Positions 60,421 through 64,000 of a stretch of DNA of 64,000 nt are shown in pieces (position 1 is the first letter of the stretch; every line of letters starts with the position of its first letter). The position numbers and the translations under genes are program-made. The stretch covers positions 1 to 64,000 of the forward strand of contig JADANN010000061.1 of NCBI GenBank assembly GCA_018806985.1, given 5' to 3'. This DNA comes from Angiostrongylus vasorum (lineage: Eukaryota; Nematoda; Chromadorea; Rhabditida; Metastrongylidae). The notes beneath the pieces are model-generated. The model did not search any database, was not told the origin of the DNA, and saw only the letters and a list, made by a program, of their open reading frames with translations.

Positions 60421-62895
60421 CTAGCAATTTGTGTTGACAAAATGTTTATGTGGTCTGTTAGTTTCTATTTGTTCTTGTTTATTGGTGATCCTATTGCTAA
60501 GATGGTTTAGGTGAGAACTTTTATTAACCGTTCATCAAAAATTACACAAGAGATATACCTTGTCAAATAGTATCTCGAACCTCTAGGATATCAGTATTTG
60601 ACACATACGTGTCACATGTTGCCAAAAGTAGTTTAGCCTACATCTAAGTTTTAAGCATACATATCATAGTAAGCCTTATGGGGCTTTCGGTCAGCAGCGC
60701 ACAAGGATGTCACTGAATCCATTACTTTTGTTCGATGTTGCGTTGGTTTTGAAAAAGTTTAATCTTTATTTCAAAAAATGGCATTTGAATAAAATTTATG
60801 TAATCACACAGTGATGCGGTGAAATCTGTCCTTTAACTCCCTCAGAACCGATAGTTCTCGAAAACTATAGTAATTGACAAGTTATTGGCAATCGGTGAGA
60901 AAATGCATGGTAGCGAATGCGCTTTAAAAATTTGGACTAGGAACAATCGCAACGCTAGGGGATGATATGGTATCCGTATAAAACTCTTGTTGGTTTCTCA
61001 CAAGCGCGTGTTTCTTCGAGAAACACGGTACAGAAATTGTAAATGAACTACTTATAATGAAACCAAAAAACGTCAAATACACTGAACAGTATACATGTGT
61101 ACTGTCGACATAGGATGGTCCTGTATGAACAGCACACCGATAGTCTTACTGCTTGGAAAGCAAAAAACGGTGTTGAAGGTGAAGCGCTAAAATGTTAGTT
61201 ACTAAAAACTGAAATAAGTGTTAACAACCTCGTGTCAGTGTATTGAGAATAGATTGCTAAGTTGTTTATTGTTCACAAAGTTAGTTCAAAGTTGAACTTT
61301 CGGAACCTCTCACTTGAAACAATGAAGCAGCTTTGTAATGGATTAAGTGACGTTTCATAGATCGGGGGCAAGCGGTTGAACTCGGAGAAAGGCGAAACAT
61401 AGACTAGCCCTAAATTGCAAGTGAGCTCAGAAGATGAATTTTTAACGCTGTTGTTCTCGACTTATAATACTTTGTTAACTTCTAAAGTGACCAAGATAGC
61501 CAATCTATCCATATACTCAAGTGATTCCTGTCTGTGGTCAATTCGTATCGTGCAAAGCCGTGAGTAAAATGTACCGGAGTCATATGGAAGGCCTTTTTGG
61601 AAGGGAAAGTGGACGATTGTGAGAAAGCCCTAGTCAGTCGTAAAGCAACAAACCTCCACAAGATTTATGAAAGGTATAGAAGAATTGGCAATAATGACGA
61701 CGTCAGCTCGTACGGTAACTGCTGAAGAACAAATGGTAGCAGTCAAGTATCATTGCACTACTGGGGGCTCATCTGTCTGATCTATACCTCTTTCTTAACG
61801 CTGAAAATTGAAAGGTGACATTCCTACCAGCTTAAAACCAGTGAAACTACACTGCTTTGTTTAAAATGCCTCAATATTTCATTAGGAAGCACTGAAACAT
61901 TCCACAACATAAAGAATAAAAAATGAAAACCCGTGACAATTTAGAATAGGCATATACTAGATTGAAATACAAGTAATCGACACTGGAAAAATTTTGGGCA
62001 TGTTGCAACTTAAACCGATTTGATATGAGTACATCCCTACTACTACAGCAGGCATAAAGTCGTTGTATTCGCGATCACATTATTCAGAAGCGCTCTCAAA
62101 CCGTACTCCTAGTTGTATCAGCCACTAGTGTTATCATCCTGGGCTAATGTATATTTCATCGCAAAAGGATGTATTTGAGTTAAGCTTGGGATCTAAAATA
62201 AAACCACAAAAACAACAACAAACTGAGAAAAAAATCACGAAATGGTTTTATAAAGGCATCAGAAACTTGATGCTAACTGTACCGTGTGATAACAGAAAGA
62301 GTGGAATGATTTAGAAAAGGAAGCCCTTATTCTTCAAAATGTGAGCAAAGATATAAATACAGCAGGAACTGAACAAAGAAATGAAGAGGAAGTTTGTCAA
62401 CTATGGTCACACAATGTTAAAAAAACGCTGGACTTTCTGAGTCCATTAAGATGAGTGACAAGCCATATATTTGCTCTCGGAAGTTTCTTGTGTACTCAAG
62501 TTTATGACGAGTCAAAGTGCACCAGTTCGCCCTCGTCGACATTTGTAACCAATGTGACGCGGCTATCACTGAGGTTCACTATTGCAATTTCTTCGATCCG
62601 ATGAGGTGAAAACCTAAAATCCTCCTTTTCCTTAAGGTCCAGCAATTTTTAATCATATTTATTTCCAATTAGGTCGTCAGTGACTAAAAAAACGTACTTG
62701 GAGTCCTTCCAGGTGTTTCTCTTATCCAGTCCGAGTCGAAAAAATGCCACTTTACCGACGGCTATCAGTCCAAAAATAGCATGTGCTTGTGAAACTTAAA
62801 ATAATCATCTGTGTAAAAAGTCAGTGAGACACAAGCCTTTATGGAATTTATTAAAACTAAACGAGGGAAATGTTTTCTAATAATTACATTCAGGG
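60421..62895. other. No recognised gene or repeat
   Basis: 2.5 kb of AT-rich sequence without supportable features on either strand. Confidence 0.45.
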
Positions 62896-63200
62896 AACGA
62901 GTAGCGCAGTAGTAGTGACGTAGTGAATCATTACACGGAACTCCTAACCGAACTAGGAGCCCGTTCGGCCCCTTCCCATGGCTTTCAAGTCTTCTATTCC
63001 TCTGGGGTCACGAGACTGGCATCCGAATGAACGAGATCACTGCCTCTATTCTCAAGAGGTTATCCCGAGAATTCAGGGTGAACCACTCGACAACCGTTCA
63101 ACGCAGTTCATGAAGAGGAATAAAATCCTCAATCAGTCTCCGAATCCCATGGGGAAAAGTGCTGGAATCCATATAACCTGTGATGCCAGATTATGTAAAG
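62896..63200 (+). repeat. SINE-C copy, diverged
   Basis: GGGAACGAGTAGCGCAGTAG head, CCAAGTCT-type body (TTTCAAGTCTTCTATTCCTC) and TCAATCAGTCTCCGAATCCC 3' part. Confidence 0.65.
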
Positions 63201-63603
63201 AAAAAAGTTACCTATCAGAATCTTTTTGGAAAGGACTACGACCAAAGTTTCTTCATTACAACTTCGCGAGACGGAATTCCCACATGGAATAAACAAGGCA
63301 TAAGCACAAATACCAAGGAAAAAAAGTGAAAAATTCAACTTCTTAAAGTTCAGCGTTGGTTTTTAACGTCAACGAGCACATTTTATTTAAAAAAACAAAA
63401 ACCTGTTGTTTGTTTCTGTTGACATAGGACTTCCACCAGTAGATGAGGCTTTTTGAAAAACTTCATATTCATTCCCAGGATCGACTTTCTATTAACCTCG
63501 GCATTGGAATATGAATGCGTCGTTTTCTTGTTCAGCAATCGCGAGGTTGTTAAACAGCATACATTTACTTCCATACAAAAAACACAATACAATACAACAG
63601 TAG

Positions 63604-63633
63604 CTGACGTTTCGGCAGTATCGCCTTCTTCAG
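63604..63633 (-). other. Hammerhead-like motif, left palindrome arm
   Basis: Reverse complement of 63883-63912; CTGAAGAAGGCG...CTGCCGAAACG on the minus strand. Confidence 0.5.
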
Positions 63634-63882
63634 AGCCTGGAAGGGTATACTGACATACAATTTACTAGGCCAAACGCTTCAATGACACTTACAAAAAGAC
63701 GAAAAACTCTATGGTAATTACATGGTCAACAGCTTCTCGAAAAAACTCACCGCTTTTTTTTTACGTGCTTTTTTTTCGAGAAGCTGTTGACCATGTAATT
63801 ACCATAGAGTTTTTCGTCTTTTGTAAGTGTCATTGAAGCGTTTGGCCTAGTAAATTGTATGTCAGTATACCCCTTCCAGGCT

Positions 63883-63912
63883 CTGAAGAAGGCGATACTG
63901 CCGAAACGTCAG
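63883..63912 (+). other. Hammerhead-like motif, right palindrome arm
   Basis: CTGAAGAAGGCG...CTGCCGAAACG, followed by GTTGTATTGTATTGTG. CUGANGA, a GGC/GCC stem and GAAA are present; a proper stem III with cleavage site is not evident. Confidence 0.5.
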
Positions 63913-64000
63913 CTACTGTTGTATTGTATTGTGTTTTTGTATGGAAGTAAATGTATGCTGTTTAACAACCTCGCGATTGCTGAACAAGAAAACGACGCAT

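Larger units (their letters stand above)
63515..64000. repeat. Large palindrome at the window edge
   Basis: Left arm 63515-63745 and right arm 63771-64000 are reverse complements around a 25-bp spacer. The differences I see are single-base homopolymer indels. The right arm runs off the window, so the arms are at least 230 bp. Each arm holds the hammerhead-like motif. Confidence 0.95.

Overview
The window looks like a eukaryotic, nematode-type genome, probably from a strongylid (hookworm-like) worm. It has short exons with TTTCAG/TTTTAG acceptors and GTAAG/GTGAG donors, and small introns swollen by repeats. It also has dense tRNA-derived SINEs, RTE-type non-LTR retrotransposon remnants and Penelope-like elements. 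There is no operon, CRISPR or other bacterial architecture. Most long open frames are repeat translations, so genes were found by joining exons through splice sites, reading phase and known protein families.

Layout. 1-16.7 kb: a possible Cys-rich terminal exon (minus strand, 95-228), SINEs, a perfect 643-copy GTT array (7222-9150), two inverted Penelope-like copies (9.6-11.6 kb) and RTE remnants (6.3-7.1 and 11.8-13.0 kb). 16.75-22.5 kb (+): ten exons of the bifunctional enzyme PFKFB, with the N-terminal exon(s) not found. 26.6-32.6 kb (+): a complete 12-exon myotubularin lipid phosphatase (mtm-1 orthologue, 573 codons). From memory, these two genes are also neighbours in C. elegans. 32.6-41.5 kb: SINE-rich DNA without a recognised gene. 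41.6-52.7 kb (-): at least 22 short, phase-compatible exons of an unidentified protein of roughly 650-700 residues, possibly two genes, which open-reading-frame scans do not show. 53-64 kb: microsatellites, a 2.4-kb RTE remnant (56.4-58.9 kb, minus), two orphan candidate exons and, at the right edge, a large palindrome continuing beyond the window.

Repeats. I define four families by comparing copies inside the window. SINE-A is about 360-410 bp, and three copies have 10-13 bp target-site duplications. SINE-B is about 280 bp with a tRNA-like head. SINE-C is about 370 bp with a different tRNA-like head. SINE-D/E is unusual: several copies carry two inverted, back-to-back tRNA-like heads, and one such double element sits inside a SINE-B copy between 10-bp duplications. 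A motif CTGAAGAAGGC...GCCGAA.CGT, resembling part of a hammerhead ribozyme core, lies 3' of both Penelope-like copies on their sense strand and again in both arms of the terminal palindrome.

PFKFB sets fructose-2,6-bisphosphate levels (glycolytic control) and MTM-1 removes the 3-phosphate from PI3P and PI(3,5)P2 (endosome and phagosome control). They share no pathway, so their adjacency is best read as conserved gene order. All identifications come from reading the sequence; no database search was run.
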